From positions 372,001 through 436,000 of the forward strand of contig NZ_FNJU01000002.1 of NCBI RefSeq assembly GCF_900104555.1: a DNA stretch of 64,000 nucleotides, written 5' to 3'. Below, in pieces: positions 1-9,800 of this stretch. The stretch is from Litchfieldia salsa. GTDB taxonomy: Bacteria > Bacillota > Bacilli > Bacillales > Bacillaceae_L. The notes under the pieces were generated by a model. The model saw only the letters and a list, made by a program, of their open reading frames with translations, did no database searches and was not told the origin of the DNA. Within the stretch, counting starts at the first letter, position 1. Each line of letters begins with the position of its first letter. Position numbers and translations under genes: made by a program.

Positions 1-42
1 CGGCATTTTTTTATTTAATTGTTGTTTTGATTGAATTTCCAT
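1..42 (-). CDS. Sugar ABC transporter permease, second subunit (5' fragment)
   Basis: Only the first 14 codons lie in the window (MEIQSKQQLNKKMP). The ATG sits 8 bases after an AGGAGG ribosome site that overlaps the TAA of the upstream permease gene, so the two are translationally coupled. A GTG one codon earlier is an alternative start. A lysine/glutamine-rich cytoplasmic leader in this position is what a MalG/UgpE-type permease would show. The identification rests on the gene order lipoprotein, permease, permease; the rest of the protein is outside the window. Confidence 0.6.
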   Translation of the reverse strand, partial: MEIQSKQQLNKKMP

Positions 43-57
43 CACTTGCCAGCCTCC

Positions 58-936
58 TTAATATTGAATTTCATCTTTTGTTTCTGTTACTTTTCGGATT
101 AGCCAAGTAAGTACTAAACAAATGAGTAGTAAGAAGAAACCAATTGCACTCCCGTAGCCAAAGTCATAGGACCCAAATGCTTTTTGATACATATAAGAAG
201 CCATGACTTCACTAGAACCATTTGGCCCTCCACCTGTCATCACATAAATTAAATCAAAATATTTTAATGATCCTACAATTGCAAGTACAACAGTTACTTT
301 AATGACCCCTGCAATTAGTGGGACTTTTATTTTCCATGCAATTTGTAATGGATTTGCTCCATCAATCTTCGCAGCTTCTACTAGGGACTCTGGGATATTC
401 TTTAGTGCAGCATAATAGATTAAAATATAAAAACCTGCATATTGCCAAATAATTGGAACAAAGAGTGCTTGTAACACTAAATTGGGCTCTGCAAGCCATG
501 CAGGTGGATTATCAACACCAAAGGTCATAAGCAAACTATTAATAAGTCCGTTTGATGGATGGTATACTTTCAACCATAGTTGAGCAATGGCAACTGAAGA
601 AAGAAGCATCGGAATGAGATAAATTTTTCTCAAGAAATTAGCTCCCTTAATTTTCCCAGCGAGGATCAGAGAGATTATTAAATATCCTATTAAACTAAAT
701 GTAGAAAAAATAGCTAGAAGAAATGAGTGATAGGCGCTATCCCAAAACATCGTGTCTTTCAGTAGCTTTGTATAATTGGCTAAACCAATAAATGTCATTT
801 CACCAATGCCATCCCATTTCATTAAACCATAATAACCTGTCATAATAATCGGAACATAAATTAATGTAATGAGGATCAATAGTGCTGGGAGTACATATAA
901 AGCAATAACCGTCTTGTTAGACATTACTCTATTCAT
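58..936 (-). CDS. Carbohydrate ABC transporter permease (MalF/UgpA type)
   Basis: A 292-residue integral membrane protein with about six transmembrane segments, the usual length for the first permease of CUT1 sugar importers. The first helix is near residues 9-30. The cytoplasmic EAA loop is visible near residues 186-205 (EAAKIDGANPLQIAWKIKVP), the site that docks the shared ATPase (MsmX-like, not encoded here). It lies downstream of the sugar-binding lipoprotein and is coupled to the second permease. No substrate can be assigned from sequence alone; the adjoining YesMN-type regulators suggest an oligosaccharide from plant or cell-wall polymers. An internal ATG four codons in is an alternative start. 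Confidence 0.9.
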   Translation of the reverse strand: MNRVMSNKTVIALYVLPALLILITLIYVPIIMTGYYGLMKWDGIGEMTFIGLANYTKLLKDTMFWDSAYHSFLLAIFSTFSLIGYLIISLILAGKIKGANFLRKIYLIPMLLSSVAIAQLWLKVYHPSNGLINSLLMTFGVDNPPAWLAEPNLVLQALFVPIIWQYAGFYILIYYAALKNIPESLVEAAKIDGANPLQIAWKIKVPLIAGVIKVTVVLAIVGSLKYFDLIYVMTGGGPNGSSEVMASYMYQKAFGSYDFGYGSAIGFFLLLICLVLTWLIRKVTETKDEIQY

Positions 937-985
937 AAGGTTGTTTCAGTCCCTTCTTAACGTGCAAATCTAGTTCTATTATAAG

Positions 986-1101
986 AAAAGCGCAAGCGCC
1001 TTGTTCAGCCCCGACAGGCATAAGGCAAATCACGCAGGAAATCTTGATTTCTAAAGTGATTTGACTTATGACCCCGAGGGGCTAGGCGCTGGAGCTAGAC
1101 A
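986..1101. repeat. Palindromic intergenic repeat, about 116 bp
   Basis: This GC-richer block in AT-rich surroundings folds on itself. The left arm, beginning AGCGCAAGCGCC and running through CAGCCCCGAC and CATAAGGCAAATCAC, is complementary to the right arm containing GTGATTTGACTTATG, CCCCGAGGGGC and GGCGCT. It has no open frame or ribosome site. It lies between the sugar-binding protein gene and the first permease gene. From memory, similar elements ending GGCGCTGGAGCTAGACA recur in Bacillaceae intergenic regions; the number of genomic copies cannot be seen here. Confidence 0.65.
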
Positions 1102-1142
1102 CTAAAATCGAGTTCAAAATTTTATACTTTCTTACCTTATAA

Positions 1143-1178
1143 AAAAAGACATACCAGAAACGTTAGATATGTCTTTTT
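1143..1178 (-). terminator. Rho-independent terminator after the sugar-binding protein gene
   Basis: An 11-bp perfect stem, AAAAAGACATA with TATGTCTTTTT, encloses a 14-base loop and is followed on the minus strand by a T run. It lies just after the lipoprotein stop codon and before the permease gene. This is the usual position for a hairpin that lowers permease mRNA relative to binding-protein mRNA. Confidence 0.75.
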
Positions 1179-1198
1179 CATACGATCTATCCTATCTC

Positions 1199-2521
1199 TT
1201 ATTCTTCACTAGCAAGTGCTTCCTCGTGCATTTTCGCAAACTCTTCAGGAGTGATTTGTTTACCGAACAGTGATTGAATCATATTTAAATGTTCGTTCGC
1301 AACTCCTGCACTCATTTGTACATCTGCGTAAAGAGTAATGTTACTTGCATTTGCTAACTCGTCTAAAACATCGATATACATTTGTGGAAGATCCACTGAT
1401 GCTGTATCAACCTTTGTTGCTGGAATAACACCTGCATCTGTTACAGAACGCTCTCCCCACTTTTCAACAAAGAAAGTTACAAATTTCTTTGCTTCTTCTT
1501 TTACCTTTGAGTTTTCTGATACGAATAATCCTACACCCGGTCCGCCAACAAAGCTGTTAATATCCCCTTTTCCACCTTCAACTGTCGGGAATTTAAAGAA
1601 TCCAATTGAGTCTCTAAATTCTTGTGGTACATCTTCATTTGTTGTATAGTTCGGGAGCTCCCATGACCCCATTAGGTACATGGCTGCTTGGTTGTTCATA
1701 AATGGACCTTTCGCTTCATCATTTGATAATCCGTTAAATCCTTTTACGAACGCATTCATATCTACTAAACTTTGAATCTCTTGTGCAGCTTGGATTAGAG
1801 CTGGATCTTCAAATGTACCTGTACGGTTAATTGCATTTGTTAATGTTTCCGGTCCGCCAAATCGATCAGCAAGGTACATATACCACATTGATCCAGTCCA
1901 ACGATCCTTATTACCAACAGTAATTGGAGTTACACCATTATCAGCAAGTGTTTTAACAACATTTTTAAATTCTTCATATGTTTCTGGAACTTCTAGATTA
2001 TGGTCAGCAAAAATCTTTTTATTGTAGTAAATTGGAGCAATATTTAACTCAAGTGGAAGACCATATGTTGTGCCATCAATGGCATATGCTTCTGTTGTAC
2101 CTGAAATAAATGATTCATTTAATCCAGCATCTAATACATCATTCAATGGTGCAAACATGTTACCATTTACATATGGCTCAAGGAAACCTGCTGCCCATGT
2201 CAAACCTACATCAGGTAGTTCGTTTGATGCAGATAAAACCTTTAGTTTTTCCTTATATTGTTCATTAGATAAGATATCTAATTGAACCTTTACACCTGGA
2301 TTTTCTTCTTCAAACTCGGCTACGATATCGTTTACGATTTGATTATGTTGCTTTGAACTTCCGGCAGGCCATAAATGCATGAACTTTAATGTAACTTGGT
2401 CAGATTTTCCTTCACTACCATTGTCATTTCCATTACTAGAACTTGATCCCGAGCATCCAGAAAGAATTAGAGATAAGATGATCATGCTCAAAACCATGAA
2501 TGAAATCGCTTTCCTTTTCAT
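1199..2521 (-). CDS. Sugar-binding lipoprotein of an ABC importer
   Basis: A 440-residue extracellular solute-binding protein family 1 member. The N-terminus is a lipoprotein signal: MKRK, a hydrophobic stretch, then lipobox LSGC, with Cys23 as the lipidated residue, followed by a Ser/Gly/Asn-rich linker. The mature domain opens with the typical first strand VTLKFMHLWP and has the expected motif GKGDINSFVGGPGVG in the second lobe. It feeds the permeases downstream; no ATPase gene is present, as is common when a shared MsmX-type ATPase is used. A cre-like box lies upstream. Substrate not determined. Confidence 0.92.
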   Translation of the reverse strand: MKRKAISFMVLSMIILSLILSGCSGSSSSNGNDNGSEGKSDQVTLKFMHLWPAGSSKQHNQIVNDIVAEFEEENPGVKVQLDILSNEQYKEKLKVLSASNELPDVGLTWAAGFLEPYVNGNMFAPLNDVLDAGLNESFISGTTEAYAIDGTTYGLPLELNIAPIYYNKKIFADHNLEVPETYEEFKNVVKTLADNGVTPITVGNKDRWTGSMWYMYLADRFGGPETLTNAINRTGTFEDPALIQAAQEIQSLVDMNAFVKGFNGLSNDEAKGPFMNNQAAMYLMGSWELPNYTTNEDVPQEFRDSIGFFKFPTVEGGKGDINSFVGGPGVGLFVSENSKVKEEAKKFVTFFVEKWGERSVTDAGVIPATKVDTASVDLPQMYIDVLDELANASNITLYADVQMSAGVANEHLNMIQSLFGKQITPEEFAKMHEEALASEE

Positions 2522-2566
2522 GTGTGAATCCCCCTTTTTTGTTTTACTACAGTTTAAATTTTATCA

Positions 2567-2580
2567 TTGAACCGCTTACA
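2567..2580 (-). promoter_or_regulatory. Possible cre (CcpA) box upstream of the sugar-binding protein gene
   Basis: TTGAACCGCTTACA matches the cre pattern TGNAANCGNWWNCA at every position except the second. It lies about 46 bp upstream of the lipoprotein start, where CcpA could repress the transporter. This is a motif match only. Confidence 0.4.
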
Positions 2581-2646
2581 AAAAAGGTACCTACGATTGT
2601 GGAAAATACTCTTATTTTTAGAATTGGGTTCATTTCTTTTAAAACC

Positions 2647-2764
2647 GCAGGCTGAATACACTTCGCGTCCGGCGGGTGACCAGTGAGCCTCCTCGTCGCT
2701 CATGCTCCTGTGGGGTTTCACTTTGGCCACTGATCCCGCTGGAGTCTACGTGTATTCAGCCTGC
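2647..2764. repeat. 118-bp palindromic repeat, copy 1
   Basis: A 118-bp GC-rich element with perfect 15-bp terminal inverted repeats (GCAGGCTGAATACAC and its complement) and further internal pairing (TCCGGCGGG with CCCGCTGGA, CAGTG with CACTG). It is non-coding and sits in the otherwise empty 2522-2842 gap between the response regulator and lipoprotein genes. A second copy in opposite orientation is at 6680-6797, differing at about six positions. The rest of this gap holds only the cre-like box and a weak AT-rich palindrome near 2818-2840. Confidence 0.85.
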
Positions 2765-2842
2765 TTGTAACTAACATTTCAATGTTATGTCTAAAACCTT
2801 TAGAAACCAGCCTTTTAAATTGAATGTTAATATTCAATATGT

Positions 2843-3625
2843 TTATCCTTCAAACGGAATTAGCTTTCTATATTTACTAGGAGTTAATCCTTCATGCTCT
2901 TTAAACAGTTTAATAAAGTATTTTGAAGTACCATACCCGGCTTCTTCAGCGATATTAGTAATGGTCTTGTCTGTATTAATTAATAACTGCTTCGCTAATT
3001 GCAGTCGACTTCTAGTCACATATTCACTAAAGGTCATATTTACTTGTTCTTTAAATAAAACACTCAAATAACTAGAATTCAAGTGAACATGTTTTGCCAC
3101 ATCATTCAAGCTTAAATGATTACTCAAATTATCATCAACATACTTTATTGCTTTAGTTATAGGAGAATCATCTTTTTTTGCCTCTAACTTTAAATCTACT
3201 AACTTATGGTCCACCACCCTTTGAATCATATCTATTCTTTCTCTACTTGATTCAAACTCAAGGGCTCCTTCAACAACCTCTATTAACTTTATTTTATTTA
3301 CTGGCTTTAATAAATAATTATGCACACCAAGTCTGATTGCTTCTTGGGCATAAGTGAACTCTGAATAAGCAGAAAGTATGATTACCACTGGGTCTTGTTT
3401 CTGTTTTTTTAGTGTATCCAGCATCTCTAAACCAGTCATTTCAGGCATACAAATGTCTGAAATAAGAAGATGAACCTTTTGTTTTTTTAGAATTTCAATT
3501 GAATATGCTGCGCTTTCAGCGTCCAAAATATCATGCCTACCACTTGACCAAGTCTCTAACGTTTTTTTAATACCTTGTCTAGTTCTTGGTTCATCATCTA
3601 CAACTAATATTGTCTTTCTACTCAT
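2843..3625 (-). CDS. AraC-type response regulator (YesN family)
   Basis: A 260-residue two-domain regulator. Residues 1-120 form a receiver domain with the acidic pair at 10-11, phospho-acceptor Asp57 (LLISDICMPEMTG) and the conserved lysine of LLKPV. Residues about 155-257 form two AraC-type helix-turn-helix motifs ending in the family signature GYGTSKYFIKLFKEHEGLTPSKYRK region. The gene overlaps the kinase gene by 8 bp, so the pair is translationally coupled. It is expected to activate the ABC importer genes directly downstream. It is shorter than many YesN proteins, which often carry a long linker. Confidence 0.92.
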   Translation of the reverse strand: MSRKTILVVDDEPRTRQGIKKTLETWSSGRHDILDAESAAYSIEILKKQKVHLLISDICMPEMTGLEMLDTLKKQKQDPVVIILSAYSEFTYAQEAIRLGVHNYLLKPVNKIKLIEVVEGALEFESSRERIDMIQRVVDHKLVDLKLEAKKDDSPITKAIKYVDDNLSNHLSLNDVAKHVHLNSSYLSVLFKEQVNMTFSEYVTRSRLQLAKQLLINTDKTITNIAEEAGYGTSKYFIKLFKEHEGLTPSKYRKLIPFEG

Positions 3626-5363
3626 AGTTCCTCTTCCCTCCTGTTAAAGGTATTTCAAACATAAAACATGTTCCTTTATTCACTTCACTTGTTATTGTGA
3701 TTCCTTTGTATGTTGAATCTTGATAATAAAGCTGTAGCCGCTTATTCACATTCGCAATTGCTACACCATTTCCTTTTAATGAAGACACTTCACCTGTTCG
3801 AACCTGTTTTAATATCCGTTCAATTGTCTCTTGGTCCATTCCCACTCCATCATCAATCACTTTAATTGATAGATTGTTAGAATCCTTAACAAGCTCTACA
3901 ATGACTGATACTGAACCAGTGCCTGCTTTATTGCCAATCCCATGTGAGATCGCATTTTCAACCAAAGGTTGAATAAGTAGCTTTGGTAGTTGTAATTCCT
4001 CATATTCCATCGGTGCTTTTATGTTATAGGTGAAACGATCACCAAATCGAATTTTCATAATTCTCATGTAGCTTTCTACATGTTCAAGTGCTTGTTTAAG
4101 GGAAACCCATTCATTTTTTTCTTGGTTACTTATTGTATAGCGAAATAATTCACTCATAGCGATCACAATCTCTGCTAACTCATTTTCACCTTTTTCTTCT
4201 AAAGACCAATAAAGTGCATCTAATGTGTTAAATAAAAAATGAGGGTTAATTTGTGCTTGCAAAGCCTTTAATTCGGTTCGACTACGAATTAATTCTTTTT
4301 CATAAACTACCTGAATTAAATGATTCGTATTGTCAACTAACTGATTGTAAGATTCGTTTAAATGCATGATTTCAATTGAAGATTTAGTTTCAGGAGTTTT
4401 CTTTAATTCACCCTTTTTTGCTTTTAACATCGTTTTACTTAAATGATTGATAGGTCTAGTAATTAGTGTAGAAAGTATATAAGAGAATAAGAAGAAAACA
4501 ATACCGCCTATTCCGGCTGACAGTAGTATCGTTGATCTTACAATCGAAATCCCCTCTGTTAATGTTTCAACAGGAGTTAGTATTGTTAATGTCCAATCAG
4601 TGGTAGAAGACTCTTCTTTTATTAAAATATATTCATCTCCACCTATGACGATATTATTTTCATGCTCAAAAAGTAATTGATTAATATTTCCATTGAAATT
4701 AGATGTAATAGGATTAGAATACTGATCAATAAGAATCATAACCTCTTTTTCCGTACTTTTATTCACGAAATCAAAATAATTAGCATTCAGTTGAACTAAC
4801 AGATATCCTCCATTAGAAAATCCCTTATCTATTAAACTTACACGTTTAATTGCAAGAAAAAACTCTGGTTCTTTAGGATCTACGCCTACCCAAACAAGCT
4901 TTCCCTTAGCTTGATCAGCAAGTTTGATCCAGTTGTCTTCAAGTCGATTAATTAAAGATTCTTCGTCAAGGGGGAGAATCTTCTTATAATCATATGTATA
5001 CAATTCAATATTGGAAATACCGTTAGAATAGGCTTGAAATGAATTTGATATTTGCATAATGGTTTGTCTTTGCTGATAACTTAAAGGATGACCACTATTA
5101 TACCTTTGTAATTGTTGTTGAACGATTGAATTTGTAGCTATTTGAGTTGAAAGCATGTCAATTTGTTCATAGAGAGAATCTACTCTACCTGTTGCTTGAA
5201 TGGCCGTTTGATAAATTTGCTTCTCTGCATTTTTCTTCAATAAATCTGATACCTGGCTAAATATTAAACTACCAACAAAAGTCAAAACAAACAGCATGAC
5301 TAGCAAAAATACAAACAAGATTTGATTTCTTAATGTATTGTGTTTTTTAAATTTAAACCTCAT
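3618..5363 (-). CDS. Sensor histidine kinase (YesM family)
   Basis: A 581-residue membrane sensor. A first transmembrane helix at residues 14-36 and a second near 277-299 bracket a 240-residue extracellular sensing domain (dCache-like). A HAMP linker follows, then the His_kinase motif INPHFLFNTLDALYW with phosphorylated His375, and a C-terminal ATPase with PLVENAISHGIG (N box) and DDGVGM (G1 box). This architecture is standard for YesM partners of AraC-type regulators that control carbohydrate importers. Upstream at 5442-5455, ATTAAACGCTTACA resembles a cre box at 12 of 14 positions, too weak to list as a site. Confidence 0.93.
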   Translation of the reverse strand: MRFKFKKHNTLRNQILFVFLLVMLFVLTFVGSLIFSQVSDLLKKNAEKQIYQTAIQATGRVDSLYEQIDMLSTQIATNSIVQQQLQRYNSGHPLSYQQRQTIMQISNSFQAYSNGISNIELYTYDYKKILPLDEESLINRLEDNWIKLADQAKGKLVWVGVDPKEPEFFLAIKRVSLIDKGFSNGGYLLVQLNANYFDFVNKSTEKEVMILIDQYSNPITSNFNGNINQLLFEHENNIVIGGDEYILIKEESSTTDWTLTILTPVETLTEGISIVRSTILLSAGIGGIVFFLFSYILSTLITRPINHLSKTMLKAKKGELKKTPETKSSIEIMHLNESYNQLVDNTNHLIQVVYEKELIRSRTELKALQAQINPHFLFNTLDALYWSLEEKGENELAEIVIAMSELFRYTISNQEKNEWVSLKQALEHVESYMRIMKIRFGDRFTYNIKAPMEYEELQLPKLLIQPLVENAISHGIGNKAGTGSVSVIVELVKDSNNLSIKVIDDGVGMDQETIERILKQVRTGEVSSLKGNGVAIANVNKRLQLYYQDSTYKGITITSEVNKGTCFMFEIPLTGGKRNYE

Positions 5364-5566
5364 CCCTATTCATCCTTTATGAAAGAATCTATATTAGTAC
5401 AAACTTAGTTTATCACATAAACTAAGTATTAAATAGAATTTATTAAACGCTTACATTATTTAAGTTCTTCAAAAATAAGTGACTAGAGCCAAAGGATGTG
5501 ATATCGCAAACCAAAAAATGTATACTAGTAATACAACACATTCCAAAGCAGAAGGGAGAACTACTT

Positions 5567-6622
5567 TTGACATACCCAAACTCACAGGATACCCTAGAGG
5601 TTATTAAAAAATTAGTTTCAATTCCGAGTCCATCAGGAAATACAAGCGAAGTTATCGGATTTGTTGAGAAGTTTTTAGCTGAATATAATGTTGAAACAAA
5701 ACGAAACCGTAAAGGAGGTCTGATCGCTACTATTCAAGGTAAGAATCAGAAAAATCATCGAATGTTAACCGCTCATGTCGATACGTTAGGAGCAATCGTT
5801 AAAGAGATTAAACCGAGTGGTAGACTAAAGCTTGATTTAATTGGGGGATTTAAATACAACTCTATTGAAGGTGAATACTGTGAAATCGAGACATCTTCAG
5901 GAAAAAAAATAACTGGGACCATTCTTATGCATCAAACGACTGTCCATGTTTATAAAAATGCTGGCACCGCAGAGCGAAACCAGGAAAATATGGAAGTAAG
6001 AATTGATGAAAAAGTACATACAGCAGATGAAATACGATTACTTGGAATCGAGGTAGGAGATTTCGTTTCTTTTGATCCAAGGGTTCAAGTTCTTCCAAAT
6101 GGTTACATTAAATCACGTCATCTAGATGACAAAGCTAGTGTTGGCATTTTACTACAATTAATGAAACAGATTCAAACAGACAAAATTGAACTTCCTTATA
6201 CTACTCATTTTCTCATTTCTAATAATGAAGAAATTGGTTATGGTGGAAACTCTAATATTACTCCTGAGACTGTCGAGTACTTAGCCGTTGATATGGGTGC
6301 AATGGGGGATGGGCAGTCTACTGATGAATATACGGTTTCCATCTGTGTCAAGGATGCAAGTGGTCCTTATCATTATGCCTTCAGAAAGAAATTAGTCGAG
6401 CTTGCTAATGCTAATAAGATTGGTTACAAATTAGACATTTATCCATTTTATGGATCAGATGCTTCTGCAGCTATTCGCTCTGGACATGATATTATTCATG
6501 GTTTAATAGGTCCTGGGATAGACTCTTCACATGCTTATGAACGAACACATATCTCTTCCATCGAAAATACAACGAAATTACTTTATCATTATGTTCAATC
6601 TGAAATGGTTGAATATAAATAG
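5567..6622 (+). CDS. M42 family metallopeptidase (YhfE-like aminopeptidase)
   Basis: A deblocking aminopeptidase / endoglucanase-M-type dimetal hydrolase. Metal and catalytic motifs are in order: TAHVDTLG, SRHLDDKAS, NNEEIGYGG and the C-terminal IDSSHAYERTH. I chose the TTG at 5567 because GAAGGGAG lies 6-8 bases upstream and the protein then begins MTYPNSQDTLEVIKKL, as in family members. A longer frame from 5498 has no ribosome site and an unlikely N-terminus. The resulting length is 351 residues. It is transcribed divergently from the YesMN operon and stands alone. Confidence 0.88.
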   Translation: MTYPNSQDTLEVIKKLVSIPSPSGNTSEVIGFVEKFLAEYNVETKRNRKGGLIATIQGKNQKNHRMLTAHVDTLGAIVKEIKPSGRLKLDLIGGFKYNSIEGEYCEIETSSGKKITGTILMHQTTVHVYKNAGTAERNQENMEVRIDEKVHTADEIRLLGIEVGDFVSFDPRVQVLPNGYIKSRHLDDKASVGILLQLMKQIQTDKIELPYTTHFLISNNEEIGYGGNSNITPETVEYLAVDMGAMGDGQSTDEYTVSICVKDASGPYHYAFRKKLVELANANKIGYKLDIYPFYGSDASAAIRSGHDIIHGLIGPGIDSSHAYERTHISSIENTTKLLYHYVQSEMVEYK

Positions 6623-6679
6623 AAGGCTGTTTTCTTAAAGTTTGTTGGTTTAGACATAAAAAATGAAACCGAAGTTTAA

Positions 6680-6797
6680 GCAGGCTGAATACACGTAGAC
6701 TCCTCCGGGACCTGTGGCCAAAGTGAGACCCCACAGGAGCATGAGCGACGAGGAGGCTCACTGGTCACCCGCCGGACGCGGAGTGTATTCAGCCTGC
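6680..6797. repeat. 118-bp palindromic repeat, copy 2 (inverted)
   Basis: The same element as at 2647-2764 but in opposite orientation: equal length, the same 15-bp perfect terminal inverted repeats and about 95% identity after reverse complementing. It lies between the M42 peptidase and amylase genes, upstream of a bidirectional terminator. Confidence 0.85.
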
Positions 6798-6839
6798 GGA
6801 TTTCAAAGCAACAATCTATACGAAAATAGCCAAATAGAA

Positions 6840-6883
6840 AGAAAGCTTGTAGGGTCAGATTAAACCTGTCCTACAAGCTTTCT
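6840..6883. terminator. Bidirectional terminator between convergent genes
   Basis: A 14-bp perfect stem, AGAAAGCTTGTAGG with CCTACAAGCTTTCT, around a 16-base loop, with T-rich tracts on both sides. It ends the amylase gene on the minus strand and can also stop readthrough from the M42 peptidase gene. Confidence 0.8.
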
Positions 6884-6888
6884 TTTGT

Positions 6889-9800
6889 TTACATTTGACC
6901 TTTAGACCTTCTCATTTGGAAGAGTACTATTAAAGCTCCGGCAATTGAGAAAAGGATTCCTACCATTAATAAATTAAACGAATTTGTAGCTGTACTCGGC
7001 AACTTATTTTCACCTTTTGGTCCTGGAATTTCAGAGAGCTTCTCTGATTCTTCGAATCTCTCAAAGCCACCATAAATACTGAAATGACTCGTTTGTGCTG
7101 TAACTACTCCATCTTTATAGATACCACCCATGTCTTCCCATTGATTTTTATCTTCATTAAAGTAAAGAACAGTTACATTATTAGGATTTTTCACTTTCTC
7201 AGAATCTATTTTAAACACTAAAGTCATCATTTCATCAAATATATGATATTCTGTGCCATTTACAGTGAGTTTAAAATCATATATTTCACTAAGCGCTTCT
7301 TTCATCGGTTTCATTTTTGTCAGGTGTATTTCAAATGCCTTGTTCGGTAAATTTGATGTAGGAATATGTAGCTCCACATCATTGTTTGAAATAACTGTTT
7401 GTATGCCCTTTATTTTTAGAAGTTTAACTTGTTCTTCAGTAAACGCAACTTTGAATACAGTGTTTCTACCTACGTTTACTTCTAATTGAGCTTTATCTTT
7501 TAATAGCTCAATCATACTCGTTTCAATTGTAACAATCCCGTTTTTAATTGTCGGTTTCACTTCTTTTGGTTGGTTTGGGATTGTCCCTTCATCACCTTTT
7601 CCTGGTGGTGTTTCTCCATCTCCATTCCCTGGTGGTGTCGCTCCATCTCCATTTCCTGGATCTTGTTCATCCGATTCTTGGGCAACGAGTATAACTGTAC
7701 CACCGTTTGCACGAGAAGGTATATCCACCGTCAGTTTTTGTTCCTCTGAAACGGTATAGGTTAAACCATTGTATAAATCAGTCAAAGTTGTTCCTGCTGG
7801 ATAATTTACTGTAAATGATGATTGATTAGCTTCAGTATCCACGTTCAACCCAACATAGACAGACTGATTTTTATAATTACGTTCAAATACTAGGTATTTT
7901 TCAGCATCACTACCAGCTATAGTGGCTCTAGTACCTTTAGAAAAAGTCTTAGAAAACTCCTTACGGATGTTTAATAATTTTTGATAATGGTTGTGTAAAG
8001 AAACCATCGTTTCATTACCATTTACAAACTCTTCCCATGGCATATCATCACGATTTTCATTAAATTCTCCTGCATCCATATTACCTGCGTGATCACCTGA
8101 TTGACCCAACTCTTCACCATAATAAATGACAGGTTGACCTTTTGCAGTAATTTGTAGTGCAGCTGCAACCATTAGTTTAGAAATATCACCATCAGCACGT
8201 TCTGTTAAAAAACCATTTTCATCATGACTACTTAAGAACTGTCCAAGTGTAGCAGAACTAGTTAAATTGTTATTTCGATATTCAAGGTTTGCTGCAACCT
8301 GTTCCAAATCTCCATTAATAAACGATTCAGCTTGATACTTAAAGTCAAAGTCTAGTAGTGAATCCATTTGCCCGCTATTTAAGTAGCCACCTGTGTTATT
8401 TATCGTAGCCCCATAGTGTTCACCGATCATTTTAAAGTCTGGTTTGATTTTAGTTAATTCATTTTTAAATGCCTTCCAAGTTGTATCATCAACGTGTTTA
8501 ACAGTATCAACCCGGAAATAATCAATCGTATCTCCACGATCAGTTTGGGCCTTCTCTAACCAATCTGTTTGCCACTTAATAATTTGATCTCTTACAATAG
8601 CATCTTCTGTAATCAAGTCCGGTAATCCAGCTAATTCCCCTTGTATAACATCAGTTCCACCATCTCTAAGCATGCCTTCGAATCTTTTACGATCCTCATC
8701 AGTAGGATATAATGGGATGTTTAGACTATTGCTAGGATCATTTTCTTTTAATCCATAACCTGTATGGTTTAACACGACATCAACCATTAGTTTAATTCCA
8801 CGGTCATGTGCTTTATCAATTAATTCCTTAAATGTATCTAAATCTCCTAGATGCTCATCGAGCTTTGTAAAATCATCTGCCCAATATCCATGATAAGCAA
8901 ACTGATTTCCATTCTTATCATACCTTAGGTCCCATTCAATGTTATCAACAATAGGTGTAATCCAAATGGTATTAATCCCTAGGTCCTCAAGGTAATCTAA
9001 CCTATCGATAATTCCTTGGAAATCACCGCCATGATATGTTTCAGGGTGTGATAAATCATAATTTGCTCCATTAGGATCATCATTAGCTAAATCTCCATTT
9101 TCAAATCGGTCTGTTAACATAAAGTAAATTCTTGCCTCATCCCAGTCAAAACCAATGTCTCCAACTGCTTGTTTAGGAACAACAGTTAGTTCAACGATTT
9201 CAGTATGCTTATTTCCATAAATATCAACAAGTGTTAAGGGAAGTTGTTTCTTTCCTGCTGTAACAGAATCATTAACAGCGATTGTTTGTGACATTAAACT
9301 TAGATCAATGTCTAATTTAGGAGTTCCTCCAAGTGATGTTACATCAATATATAGTTCCTGAATTAGTTCTGGTTGATCCACAGATACTGCTAAAACAGTA
9401 TTTTCAGAGTAATCAATTGATGATTTAGTTAATTCCGTACTCAATTTGATATCAGGGTTAAAGAATTCTACAATCGATTCTCCATTTTGATCTGTATTAA
9501 ATGGATCGTTTAGTTCACGAGTTTCACCATCAACGGTTACTAGAAAACTATATTGATAGCTACCCTCGCTTGCATTTTCCAGTGTATAAGCAAAGTATTC
9601 ATTTTCTGGGTTGTAGACCATTTCATACTCTTCCCCAGAAACTTTCACTTTAACTCCATCTAGAGTATTCATAGCATTTTGTTCATACAACTCCTGGTCT
9701 CGATAATAAAAAGTTATGTTTCCATCATCTATTCTTGGACCATTTACTGAAGGAACTATACGAATTTCTTCGACACCTTCTTTAACAAATACCTTTGTAA

